DNA from: Manduca sexta
Taxonomy: Eukaryota; Arthropoda; Insecta; Lepidoptera; Sphingidae
Assembly: GCF_014839805.1 (NCBI RefSeq)
Contig: NC_051138.1
Location: forward strand, 14,722,020 to 14,786,019
Length of the DNA: 64,000 nucleotides
Direction: 5' to 3'
Within the stretch, counting starts at the first letter, position 1. Each line of letters starts with the position of its first letter. A program made the position numbers and the translations under genes. Positions 22,206 to 33,085 of the stretch are shown piece by piece. The notes under the pieces are model-generated. The model was not told the origin of the DNA. It did not search any database and was given only the letters and a program-made list of their open reading frames with translations.

Positions 22206-22584
22206 GCACACTTTATTTTAATTCCTTGTTACGTTGTTAGCCAGTTTACTATTGAAATTTACACTCTATAAAATGATCTGTTGGTATGACTTTTGTTTTA
22301 AAATTGTATTAATTTGAATTTAATTTACGGATATAATCTACTTTAATTATTTTTAATTTAACCATAAAAATCCAGTAGATAGCGTATAATTTTTTGTGTG
22401 GAAAAAAATTTGTCACAACTCTATATATTTGAACATCAATAAACTTATGCTGCAAGTCTTGAATCCCAGACCTCTTCGTTCTTTACTAAGCATTGTTTCA
22501 TGGATGCTCTACTTTTATTATGAAATATATAACAACATATATTATGTACATATTAAAATTTACATCGCTTCGTTCATCATGCTT

Positions 22585-22690
22585 TGAAACTCCACTGATG
22601 AACATAGGCCTCATATAGAGATTTCCAGACCAACCTGTTAGAAGCGGCCTACATCCATCAATTGCCTGAGATCTTTATGAGGTCTACATT
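22585..22690 (-). pseudogene. Remnant of a LINE reverse transcriptase C-terminus
   Basis: Translated on the minus strand, one frame gives W-M-stop-A-A, then R, W-K, and EAYVHQW. This resembles the ending WM.AA..R..WK.L.EAYVQQW that I know from endonuclease/reverse-transcriptase LINEs of insects, probably RTE type. About 30 codons remain, with at least one stop. The rest of the element is gone. It is a fossil, not a gene. Confidence 0.6.
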
Positions 22691-25600
22691 AAATCTATAT
22701 AATTAAAATACCACAAACAAGTGAATAATTCGAAATCCACACGAAATAATAAAAAAGGCATTGTATGTAATTACCAACATAAACAATATTAATAACAGAA
22801 AACATCGGAACGACAATACCGTAGTTCCTGTCGATGCTAGCTATTATTCATTGTTATAAATAGTATCTCTGTGGACATGAGCAAAAATTAATTACATTTA
22901 TACTCCTTTCAGCTGGCCTTATATCATATATTTATGATATACTGTTGAGTTAGGTTGTTTTAATCTCTGTAGAAATGTTGTTAGTGTGGAACGTTGATTT
23001 ACAAAGTATAAAAACGTGTTTGAGTAGTGACATATAAAAGATTTTATGAAATAATATTTAAATATTAAGTCTGTTATGATTGTGCTTTGCATTAATATGT
23101 TTATGTGATTATAGAATAAAAATACACATGCAAATATCTTATCAGTTCATACCAACATGTCCTAAGGAAATGACTTCCTAAGGATTAAATTGAAATATTT
23201 TTTCGGATTCGGAAATAATTTTATAAATAATGCAAAAGGTCTTTTTCAATTGTCGTTTAAATTCTTTGGAAATATGACACATTATAGTTCAGATTCGTAG
23301 ACAATTTTGTGTAGCCTTCCTCTGTCTTATAGCAGTAGTCTGCATACTAATAATTACCAGTACAATTTTATCATCCATACGAGATGACGATATCGATATG
23401 ATTGCACCGTAACGAGATATAAAATTACAATACGATTTTAAAGATAAATTATTCGCGCCTCACAATTAATTTATAGCGAAACTAAATACTGTGTTTAACA
23501 GCTCGACGCAAGGCAAAGGTTCCTTGATAGATTGCAGAATCATTTTTCGTTGTCTCTACGTAGAGTTGTCACGTGAGGGATACAAATGTACTAACAACAT
23601 AGATGCGCGTTTTGACATTTTAAAAATATAATGGTGTCATTTTTACTGTGTTGAGTGCGCAAGAGTTGATTTTTTTATTTATGTTATAGAGTTTATTGCT
23701 TTTGTTCTTGCCGTGATATAGCTTTAAATTCTTAAATATAAAGGAAATGGTGTAAAACCTGTTTAGTGAATCATTCTTAGGTCAGCTAAAGTAGAGCGAA
23801 TAGGCCAACATAATTTTTATAACCATAGAGAGTATGATCTTTTATCATTAAGTGCCATATCGTAATTTTTCTGTGCCAAAATAAAATAGTAATATTCTAA
23901 CACGAAACTAATACTGTCACACATGTCAACATGCTAATCTCAGATTAATTTGGTCTTTGTTGTAATAATATTTAAAGCCACTTTTTACGTGATCCTATTT
24001 TTTGTCGTTGATCATAGACATGTATTTATGAAGGCGTATTGACCGCCTAAGGCTGATGGATGTTAAGTCATGGCCAGAAAAAACTTTGCAAATAATATAA
24101 GTAAGACATCGCTTGTGATTCTACATTAAATTATTTTATTTTTAACACCTAATTATATTTTATCACTTAACAAAGCAACTTTAGTTTACTCTTAAAATAT
24201 CGATCATGTTACTCTTATTGCCGGGTACCGAATAATAGATGGCGCTGTTTTCAAATACTAAACTGCCGCTTTAGGTCGAGACGCTTCGTAAAACAGCGTC
24301 TATCTCGACACTTATCTACGAAGTAGTAACGTTCTTACTAAAGCCTAATCAATGGAACACCTTTACGTCGGTATTTATTTCAAAACCCATAAGTGGTCAA
24401 CTGTATTATTTTACGAGTTTTTTACGATGAAACTAACGCCCTCTGTGCGACAAAAGTCGGAAACATTGCTCGAGAAACAACTTTTATTATGCCGTCGGAT
24501 GTGTCAGTTTGTATTCAAATTATTTGACTGATGGGATTTAGAAACGGCATACGTAAGTTTGTAGGATGAAATGTTCGAATGCATGCAAGGAAATTTTCGA
24601 ATTTATGTCGAAGAGTCGTACCAAGTTAACTTTTATAGTCCTCGGCCGGTATTAATACTTTGGTACGTAACAAATCTATAATGTGTTAGCTATAAATGGG
24701 CTGTTAAAAATTCTTTGAAAACTTAACATTGTGTTAGGTTCAAAGATCTCATAGTTCAAGCTGTCTTGTCCTTTAAATATTTACTATATGGCAACATTTA
24801 CTATTGTGTTTTCTATTGAAAGAGAACATTACTTTTAGATATTGTTGCTCATAAACATATTTATAAGTTTGTTTTTTTTTTCAATATATGTGCAAAGAAA
24901 GTATTGAAAAATAAGCGTTAACATGTACTCTGTCACACATTTTTTTCGATATAATGTCATCTAAGTCATAACTCATGACGAACACAGTGCATTGCCAGTA
25001 CTTTGTATCCCAAATTCTCTATAGTTATGCTACTGTTTATGGCTTTATCAGACCTTAGATTTTTATGACCCACTGACTAATATCTAGGACTTTTAATGGA
25101 ATGCATAACTTAAGATATAGATTTAAATGTTTCAAAAGAGGATGTTTTAAAAATTTATTACCTTTTTATGAGTTGTATGTACTGATAATAACAAGTACAG
25201 TTTTTATGAGAAAATACAAGTACACTTAGCATAAAAGCTCACGTCGGCCGACAAGGCTCGGGCTGAAGATCGGTTTAACAATTTAATTGGTTCTAACACT
25301 TCGGTGACACACGGTTCTGTAGTATGGATAGTAAATGAGATTTATTTTCATTCATTGATTTTTTTATTGATTACTGTTCTGATTTGATTCGTTTTACTTT
25401 GAATAATGTTTTATCGAGAATGGAGCTGTAAACAAGACTAGTTTTATATACCTATACATTATCTGACTGCAACTTGACTGAAACACACATACCCTGTTTT
25501 AAAAACCGTTGTCTTTTACAATTACGTTTATTACGCGGTTTTATCGTCTCCGGTAGTAATGACAGCGTAAATAAATATACAAATACACATTGATTTACTG

Positions 25601-25770
25601 AGACTAATCAATCAAATTGTCATTATTCGCACTTATAAATTAATTGTTTTGTTTAAGTAATAACTCAATACAAGTTTTAATAAAAAAATCACAAGAATGA
25701 TTTTGAATTGAAGTGATAATGATTTCTTTAGTTCATACGTGCTATAATAAAATAACTCCAAGTACGTATT
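22691..25770. other. Non-coding AT-rich DNA
   Basis: No gene or clear repeat. At 24230-24330 there is an imperfect stem built from 'gtcgagacgc' and 'gcgtctatctcgac' next to an 'agatggcgctg' motif. Elsewhere I see only AT-rich unique sequence. Confidence 0.5.
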
Positions 25771-25775
25771 ATAAG

Positions 25776-25845
25776 AGCCTCTGTGGCGTAGCAAGTTATG
25801 AGCTGGCTCTGAAATAGATTTCGTTAGTTCGATCCCACATAGCAG
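25776..25845 (+). mobile_element. SINE-1 head remnant
   Basis: 'gcctctgtggcgtagcaag' matches the SINE-1 head around the A box (one base off), and 'agttcgatccc' (25826-25836) is a B box with one mismatch at a normal distance. The SINE body is missing. It does not fold into a full cloverleaf that I can see, so it is not called as a tRNA gene. Confidence 0.55.
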
Positions 25846-26278
25846 CAAAGCAACGTAACATGGATTCAGATTTCAGATTTTTCACTAATCGTATGAAACA
25901 CATTAGAAACTCATACTTGTCAGTTTCCTGTGTCAGTGGCAACACCGATCAAGCCGGTCTATTCAAGTATTTACAAAATGGCGTTGTGTACAAAGGTTGG
26001 CTCAAAAGTTCGCCAAACATCGCAGCAGTGTGTACGACAGCGTAAATGATAGTAGCTGTTAGGCAGCTAGTTTCGCGTTTATATTTATAGCGGTTCAAGT
26101 TAACCAGATATATGGAGGGTGTACATCATCGGTTGGTGTTAACCTGTTTATAATCGATTTTATATTGGCTTCTTTTTGCTCCAGTTGTGTATAACTGGCT
26201 TTAATGATCAGGGGCGGAACATCAGGTTATGTGACAGTTGGGGCCTAATTCAATCATTTTTTTATACGATCATAGTAA

Positions 26279-26412
26279 TGTGGACCCACTGCACCTGATG
26301 GTAAGTTGAATGGGATCCATTTTCGAGAGATGATTACACCTCGATAGTTGATACAATTATGCCGGCCCTTTGGAACCAGATATACACAGGCTGATCCCGG
26401 AACGCGACACTT
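26279..26412 (+). repeat. rep-C copy
   Basis: 'gtggacccactgcacctgat', 'ggtaagttgaatggg', 'gagagatgattacacctcg', 'acaattatgccggcc' and 'tatacacaggctgatcccgg' follow in the same order as at 37838-38075. This confirms a dispersed non-coding repeat family. Confidence 0.75.
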
Positions 26413-26484
26413 ACGTGTCTTTCTTTAAGACATGTCGCAAGGAACGCTACACAATTACATGTCCTTCTTCAAGACATATCGCAA
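26413..26484 (+). repeat. Short tandem doubling, 28 bp at a 44-bp period
   Basis: 26413-26440 and 26457-26484 share the pattern ACRTGTCYTTCTTYAAGACA followed by TRTCGCAA. The doubling sits between a rep-C and a rep-B copy. Confidence 0.75.
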
Positions 26485-26504
26485 ACATAGTAAGAGACAT
26501 GAGA

Positions 26505-26665
26505 TGTTCTTATATCCAGTAGTTACACTGGCTACAATGTCCTTCAAACCGAAATACTACCGTGACTACACACTGCTACTCGGCGGCAGAAATAGACTTT
26601 GTAGTGGTACCTACCCAGAGAGACTCTCACATATGAGAAACCTACCTCCAGTAATTATAATTTAT
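26505..26665 (+). repeat. rep-B, 3' half
   Basis: 'ccagtagttacactggctac', 'gtccttcaaaccg', 'ctcggcggcagaaatagac', 'ggtacctacccagag' and 'actctcacatatgag' form the 3' half of rep-B, ending in 'ctccagtaattata'. The 130-codon ORF through this stretch (26432-26824) is repeat-derived and not a gene. Confidence 0.8.
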
Positions 26666-29295
26666 TCACCAGTCTGTCATTCTGCCACAAACGTCAAATA
26701 CACTGACACACATCCCTATGTGTATGTCATAAACACAAATATCCAAACGTTCAGCGAGATATATGACGGCGGTAATAAGACAGTATCTCCTTTTAAGCTT
26801 ACATATCAGATTCATAAGACCTAATTAGACGTATAATTATACAGGATACCTATTTTTTAAGCTAAACGACTGGCTCGAATCAAAGATCTTAATTTGCTAT
26901 ATTTTTCAAATAGGAAAATGTCGCTGTATAAGGAACTGCAGTATGACATGTCGTAAGCTTTATTACTACATACGCACAGTCCATTTTGTGTTATGTTTTA
27001 ATTGCATTTGAAATTTAAAATTGTTTCGAGAATGTTTTAAGTTGAATTTGTTTCATAAGAAAAAAGTTGTCTAGTATGTATAAAGTAGGAAAATAATTGG
27101 TTGAATATGTTTTTACTAAGATTTCAAATTTGTGCAATACATACTATTTATAAATATTTTACATAGTATTTTATAAATATATAATAATATAAGCATTAGT
27201 AAGTCCTTCCATATACTTCTCTGTATATAAAGTGCAAAATAAATAAAAATATTTATGAAAACCTCAGTGGCTTGCATATTGTAAAACAAGCACTATTATG
27301 AATTGCGAAGTCTAGCAGTAGCACATCCGATTCAATAAACAATCGAAACTAATAATTAGCGGAATAATTAGCTTACTATTCTTTAGTATACGTGCAGCCC
27401 GGCCGAGATCAAAGAGCCGATGTACACGCCACGCTATAATCGCGACAGCGGATAATTTTATCGGAGATGAAACTAGTTCGATACCCGTGTAGCTACCGCC
27501 CTCTCTGACTAGCGTGTCCGCACTGCAATACGATTAAAATATTAATTTTTAAAGGTCAGTCTAAATAAATTATCGTAAAGATTTTGCTGTTAGCATACTG
27601 ATCATTTTGTGTACGTATTTGTTTTAAAGCTTATTTAATTTATATTGTGTTTAAATCAGCATTCATAGCTTCGCGTCGTTCGTTCGTGTCTATATCATGA
27701 ATTTTGGTTAACAAATAGTGAAACTTCATTGAAATCTATTTAGCTCTTTTTATCTTATCCGATACCAAATCAAAACATTCTTAATGTTTATATGAGCACA
27801 CTTAACAGTTACATTAAAACGTATAACACGCTTTCTGCCAAATCAGTCATATTTAAAATTGAAATGATTTGTTGAGTTCGTATCAGAAAACGAATTTAAT
27901 GCATAGTTGCGAGCTAACCCGACCTTTTAGCACAGTAAAGTGAGAACAGTAAGGTCGGTGCAGTTTAAATATAATTTCAATTAACATCCCTCCACGGCCA
28001 CTTGAAGGTATTTAGTACTCAATGATAGCACTAGATCTATTCCTAGGATCTGGCGCCACCGTTCACAAGATGTAAATTCACACTGGTTAGATAAACTGCG
28101 AGTTAAAATGCCATACGATATATTAGATCAAAACTTCTCTAGATATGATATCACTTTTACGTCTTATTAGTTTTGTATATGGAATTTTGTTGGAGATAAC
28201 GCGATGAATGTCGTATCATCTACCTAATGATGAAAAGATCAACACGCAGATCGTTGACCTTTAGTTTATTCAGAAATGTGCATTCATGGATTTTTTTTTA
28301 CCTCTGTATTGGTTATTTATATTACGCGAAATTCTTCTTACATATTATGAAATTTTGGCACTGAAGTCGGATATAAATTGAGACAGTTTTCTTAGGCAGT
28401 GTATTGCGTGTATTAAGTCTTTAATTGCATGTTTCAAATTTCGTTTTTCGATGGATAATTGGAAGAAAGAATTTCATTACCATTGCCATGGAAAGTCGTG
28501 GTTGATAATTTATGGATTATTTAACTATGATACATTATATAGAATTGGATGTTCTAAAAATATCGATCGAACAAAAAACCATTGACACTCCAATGTCCAA
28601 CACGAAACAACTAAAGCATTTTATATGTTATAAATTACTTACATATTATTTTTTGTGTAAAATTGAGGCGTTGATGTGATTTCAACATGACGTTAATTAG
28701 GGACAGAAAGCTTTCAGACCATGGCGGTTTCTTTGAACAACTCTACATACTCTACCTTAATACTTTTACATAAAGTTTCAATTTGAATAAAACAGTTTGT
28801 TGACTTTGTCATATCGATGGTTGATTGATAAAAGCGACGGTCTCTGATTCACGACTTTGTTGTTAAACATTAAGGTTGGTTTTCGCGTGTGCTAGTTAAA
28901 ATCTTGTCACACGCTTACACGATTGACAATGACCGAAGATTGAGCGAACCGATTGGTGAAGAACTGATAAAAGATATCTGGAGTCAGAGATAGATATCGA
29001 TATCTCGTTATTTCAGACATTTATTATCGATCTTAATAATATAGGCCTAAATGCGTTGTACTTAAGGCTGCTCTATCGCATATACAACAGTTTATAGGTA
29101 CCTTTCATACAAATACTTTTCGATGAAAGATAGTTTTGTATTATTAAATGGTGCAATTATAAGTATGCAGTGCATTTTGTAAAATCTTAACAAATATAAG
29201 TAACCAAATGCAGTCAATACCTAATTGTTTTTCTCGTTATTACCGTCGGTGATTTTGTTGTCTGTTTCTTTGTTAAATATGCGTAAATTTTTAAA
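26666..29295. other. Non-coding DNA
   Basis: No gene or repeat recognised. A CpG-richer patch at 27395-27535 is listed separately. 28990-29010 holds the palindrome agatatcgatatct. Confidence 0.5.
27395..27535. promoter_or_regulatory. CpG-richer unique segment with a TCF-type site
   Basis: Contains 'gcccggccgagatcaaagag', where ATCAAAG fits the TCF/Pangolin consensus, and several CpGs ('ataatcgcgacagcgg', 'gctaccgccctctctg'). It is repeat-free and flanked by AT-rich DNA. A possible enhancer; not tested. Confidence 0.25.
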
Positions 29296-29396
29296 AACTA
29301 GTTTTACTCGCGCCTTTGTCGCCATGTGATTTTCCGGGTTATCACGTTTAGAGAGACATACAGACCTGACATGGGACTTTGTTTTATAATATGTTA
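29296..29396 (+). mobile_element. LINE-tail remnant, internally deleted
   Basis: 'actagttttactcgcgcc', 'gattttccgggttatcacg', 'agacatacagac' and 'gggactttgttttataatat' are the two ends of the family seen at 10046 and 60036, with most of the middle lost. Confidence 0.55.
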
Positions 29397-30500
29397 GGAT
29401 ATTAGAAAGTCATGGAACGAAGCAGTTATTTTAATCAAACCACAGCAAAAGATTTAAACTTTAAAAATATTCTGGAAATACTTTGTTGCGTTGCGTTCTA
29501 AAATATCCTTCATCCCAACTATAAACTCTGTGCAGCCCATATCGGTAAAGCTCAAACATACAAAATAAAATATAAAACAAAAGGCACATGTCATTGCGCA
29601 TTCGCGTCAAAAATATCCGCTGCTGACTCTACCAATTGCCATTTTACACCGCCACGTAGAGACTCGCCAGGGTATTTTGAACTCTACTCGCTTGAAATAC
29701 AGTTTAAAATACCTCCACACGTTATTATACATATTTTTGTCTCCGCAAACCACTGAAACTCAACTCTCGCATCGTCTGAGATTGAATATCAAGTCCAGAT
29801 TCTGGATTCCACGCTGAAGTTAAAATATATTAGGTACGCTTTATGTTTCTTTGTGCGTTGAAAGTTCCAGATGAATCGCGTAGAGCCTAACGATTTATTA
29901 TTGGCTATTCGGTGGTTTAATACATATCGGACGTGGTTTAGGGGATATGTGAAACAATGAGTATATGAAACTGTTCTGTACAATGGCTGTTAGGACAAGA
30001 ATAAGTTTTGCGATGGTTTGGAAGGGGCATCATAGATTCGAAATTTTACTTGCCACGCATCTTTGATTTTTATATGTGTATTTCATAACAAATAGCACTT
30101 TATTTTAATATTATATCGGGTTTAACAACTAGCTCGCATAAAAGGACCTTTTTTAGAATCAAACATGTATAAGAATAAATAAGGTAATGCGTTAATCTAA
30201 AACAAGGCCTTCCTACGCTCCAAATATCATGTAAATCCGTCTAATACAGATTAAAAATCGATGCTCCATAAAACTTGATAATATTAGAATAAGATCATTT
30301 AAAATATTGCGGTAAAGGAAACACTGATAGTATGTGCATAGAATTAAACGTAAAAGTTTCGAGCAAGTATTATACATTAACTTCCATTTATATAACTGCG
30401 ATACTTAAATCAAATAATATATTAAAATATAAACAACAGATCGTAGTACTAAAAGAGTTTTCATTCAAACCGCACGCAAGTATCGTAAAGACATTTTCAC
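29397..30500. other. Non-coding DNA
   Basis: Nothing recognised. Small ORFs at 29789 (minus) and 30332 (plus) show no domain. Confidence 0.5.
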
Positions 30501-30690
30501 GTGTCGCCATTACACCGCCATGTTAGCGGAGCAAAAACCGACTCCCGCGCATGTGTTCCCGACATATCTCGCTGCCTAATTGGGCGCCGCGGCTCGTCCC
30601 GCGTGCTCATTGGCCGACGCGCGCCGTAATTATTTTAATAACCCCACCCTCTTTTTAATTAAACACTCATGCGCATGTCGGAAATATGAA
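30501..30690. promoter_or_regulatory. CpG-rich island, candidate promoter or conserved element
   Basis: The strongest CpG concentration I saw. Roughly 19 CpGs lie in about 125 bases (30501-30625), including 'gggcgccgcggctcg' and 'gccgacgcgcgccg'. It carries a CCAAT-type motif (cattgg, 30608-30613) and homeodomain-type TAATTA cores just downstream (30627-30660). In an AT-rich, repeat-littered window this looks like a promoter island or a conserved enhancer. I could not place a transcription start or an adjoining exon. Confidence 0.4.
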
Positions 30691-31289
30691 ACGTTGCTTT
30701 TTATTCGCGTTTATGTCATTAGGGTTGGTTTGAATGTAGTATTGTAACTTTAGATAACATATGTTGATTATGTGAGGTTATATTTTGAGTTTTTAACTTC
30801 ATGAGTGAGTTAAGACATCCAGGAGATTACACTACATAAATGGTTTCGTTAATTCTTCAATATTCGTTCTACATCGAAATATTATATATCCTAAAATCTC
30901 TTGGAAAGTCAGTAAATGACTTCGTTAAATAAAATAATTTATTTCTAGAAATTAGTACTTCAGTTTACATTATTCAATTACTATACGAAAAGTTTGTATC
31001 AAAATTTACCTGATTTTGATACACATAATGCATTTATGAATAGAATTCCTGTAAAACTATAAACTCATTGGGAACATCATCCCGGGCTATGTGTTATAGG
31101 ACGGGTGTGGCCCGCCGAGGGCTATAATGCTAAATTGCAAGATACGCCTAGTTCTGGAATGTGGGGCTTGACATTTTTGTAGTATTTTTCGATAGTTTGA
31201 AATCTGAAAAATTCCCGTTTACTTTTTCTAAGGACGGATATAGTTTTCTGTAATTGGAACTAGATTGCCTTTTATGTTTGCCTGCTATT
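30691..31289. other. Non-coding DNA
   Basis: Nothing recognised. Confidence 0.5.
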
Positions 31290-31375
31290 TATCATGGGCT
31301 GAAATATACGGTGAAAAGTGGGTGCACCAGTTCACCTCTTCCTAGCTCTTCGAGGAGTTAAAGTCCTGACATATA
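31290..31375 (+). mobile_element. SINE-1 tail remnant
   Basis: 'atcatgggctgaa', 'acggtgaaaagtgggtgcac' and 'cttcgaggagttaaag' correspond to the SINE-1 tail (compare 13235-13305). The 5' part is missing. Confidence 0.65.
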
Positions 31376-31496
31376 TTATGACTGTTAAGTTTTGTGTGTG
31401 ACGGCTTCAAAATTGGCCAAGACCGGAATTAGATACTTTTGAAATAGAAACATTATAAAAAACTTGTTTCAAGTGGCTTTGATAAGTAAAATATTG

Positions 31497-31560
31497 TCTG
31501 ATGGGATTCGAACCTGGGTACTAGAATGTCGCCAAGGGGCTAAGGAAACGTGTCCCACAG
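31497..31560 (-). mobile_element. tRNA-like SINE head remnant
   Basis: The minus strand holds a perfect B box, GGTTCGAATCC (31504-31514). The head-like sequence 'cgacattctagtacccagg' resembles the SINE-2 head around its B box. No clear SINE-2 body follows, so it is a fragment of SINE-2 or of another tRNA-derived SINE. Confidence 0.5.
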
Positions 31561-31789
31561 TATTTACACAATACTAAACATGATACAGGTGATACACAAA
31601 CGAAACTTGAAGCAACATTGAAATAGAGTATCTAGGTGGAGGACTCGGTAAGGAATATTGAAATGTGATACAAAATATAGTACAACTCACAGTTATTTAC
31701 TTATATTGGTATTATTTTGGATAAGTTGACACCGGTAATGATATGACTGTAAAGAATGGTCGGCAAACAACTTAATTGCATAATAATTT

Positions 31790-31925
31790 CTATATTTACG
31801 CGAATGTTAGACATCGAAAGAAACTGGTTTTCGGATTTTATCGCGATTTTTTTATATTTATATTTTATCCCGTTTTTTTATAGTCTATACAGCTACACTT
31901 ACGTAAAAAAATATCGTTCACCACG
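31790..31925 (+). repeat. rep-D copy (inverted relative to 13402)
   Basis: 'atttacgcgaatgttagaca', 'aaactggttttcggatttta' and 'tatcgcgatttttttat' match the family ends seen at 13402 and 20145. The later 'tatagtctatacagctacac' also fits. A 69-codon ORF here is incidental. Confidence 0.6.
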
Positions 31926-32690
31926 TGGTAGTGTGCTCATGTTTGCCGGCTACTATTCCTACTGAAGGTATGAAAAATGAATCTTTTTAAATCGCTTTTT
32001 ATGAAACTCGATATTATAAAATAATATCTATATCGAGCACAATATTCTAATCACAATTCTTAGAATTACTTAAACAAATGAATAAACTCAAAGGTAATTT
32101 GTTTGTTTTTAAATTTAACCTATACGTTTGACCCAAGAACGCTGTCATTCCAGTAAGAAAATCTAAAAATGACGAAAATAAAACGAAAACACACGTATTC
32201 AACGTAATCCGATATATCTACTTTAATTATCTTTATAAAATATTTCTGGGAAATACGCAGTAGGTTACATTATAGTTTTGAAAGGTTTACAAATTCGAAT
32301 CACGTAATGATGGTCAAAAGAACTATGGTGACAACTTGTTATGCATACGCTGTATGGGTTTTTCCTGAAGGTTAAGGTCTATAGGCTTGTATCTATTAAT
32401 AACTAGAATATGTTGAAACCATATTTTTTAAACATTAGGAGATAATGCTATAATGCAGCGACTGGATGCATAAAGCAGCAGAACTGCCTCTGTGGTGTAC
32501 CTTGGGAAAGGCTTGTATCTAAGAGTAAACTGCAACGGGTTGATGACGATGATGCGGTGTACAGCAGTCAAACGCAACTGAAGATGATATTTCTCAACAT
32601 AAAAATCTTTTATATAATAGATGTGTTTCTAATTTTCTGAGTGAAAATGTAGGAATATGTTAAGAACATGGCCCTTTTTTTATTGCAATT
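31926..32690. other. Non-coding DNA
   Basis: Nothing secure. 'actgcctctgtggtgtacc' at 32483-32501 resembles a SINE-1 head but no B box follows. Confidence 0.45.
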
Positions 32691-32790
32691 GAATGACGAA
32701 ACGAACAAACCGCTTGCCTGATGGTGACCGATGCGACCGCCTATAAACAGTAGCAACACCATTCAGAACCTTGGATTACAAAGCGTGGTC
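32691..32790 (+). repeat. rep-B, 5' third
   Basis: 'ttgaatgacgaaacgaac', 'cttgcctgatggtgaccg', 'gcgaccgcctataaacagta' and 'accttggattacaaag' mark a diverged 5' third of rep-B. Confidence 0.7.
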
Positions 32791-32884
32791 TATTTAAGTG
32801 CAGACTTTCATTCAATTCTATTATTACTGTGTTTATTTCTAACAAACTTGAACCTCCAAACTCTCTTACTAACATTTTTATTCA

Positions 32885-33085
32885 TAATATTAGTGAGATG
32901 GTTCCATTACTATATAAGCCAGTTATTGCCCTTTAATCTTGGCATGTAGGTTTCCTTAAGATTTTTGTCTTCCTTAAAATAAGCTTTGATCATTGACAAA
33001 GAATACTACTTCGAAAACTGTAGTACTTTTGAAGTTAAATTCGAACCTGCAACTATCATCTCTATAGTCCGTTCTACTCTGTTTC
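32885..33085 (-). mobile_element. SINE-2, old copy
   Basis: On the plus strand: 'ggcatgtaggtttcc', 'gacaaagaatac', 'aaattcgaacctgcaac' (B box on the minus strand, one mismatch) and 'atagtccgttctac'. These are the body and head of SINE-2 in the right order but heavily substituted. Confidence 0.6.

Noticed and set aside
25776..25845. tRNA gene
   Set aside because: Only the two promoter boxes are tRNA-like. The rest does not give a cloverleaf I can draw, and the start matches the SINE-1 head.
26432..26824. 130-codon ORF on the plus strand
   Set aside because: It runs through the 28-bp doubling and a rep-B copy, so it is repeat-derived.
32483..32545. SINE-1 head
   Set aside because: Only the first 19 bases resemble the head. 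No B box follows at the right distance.
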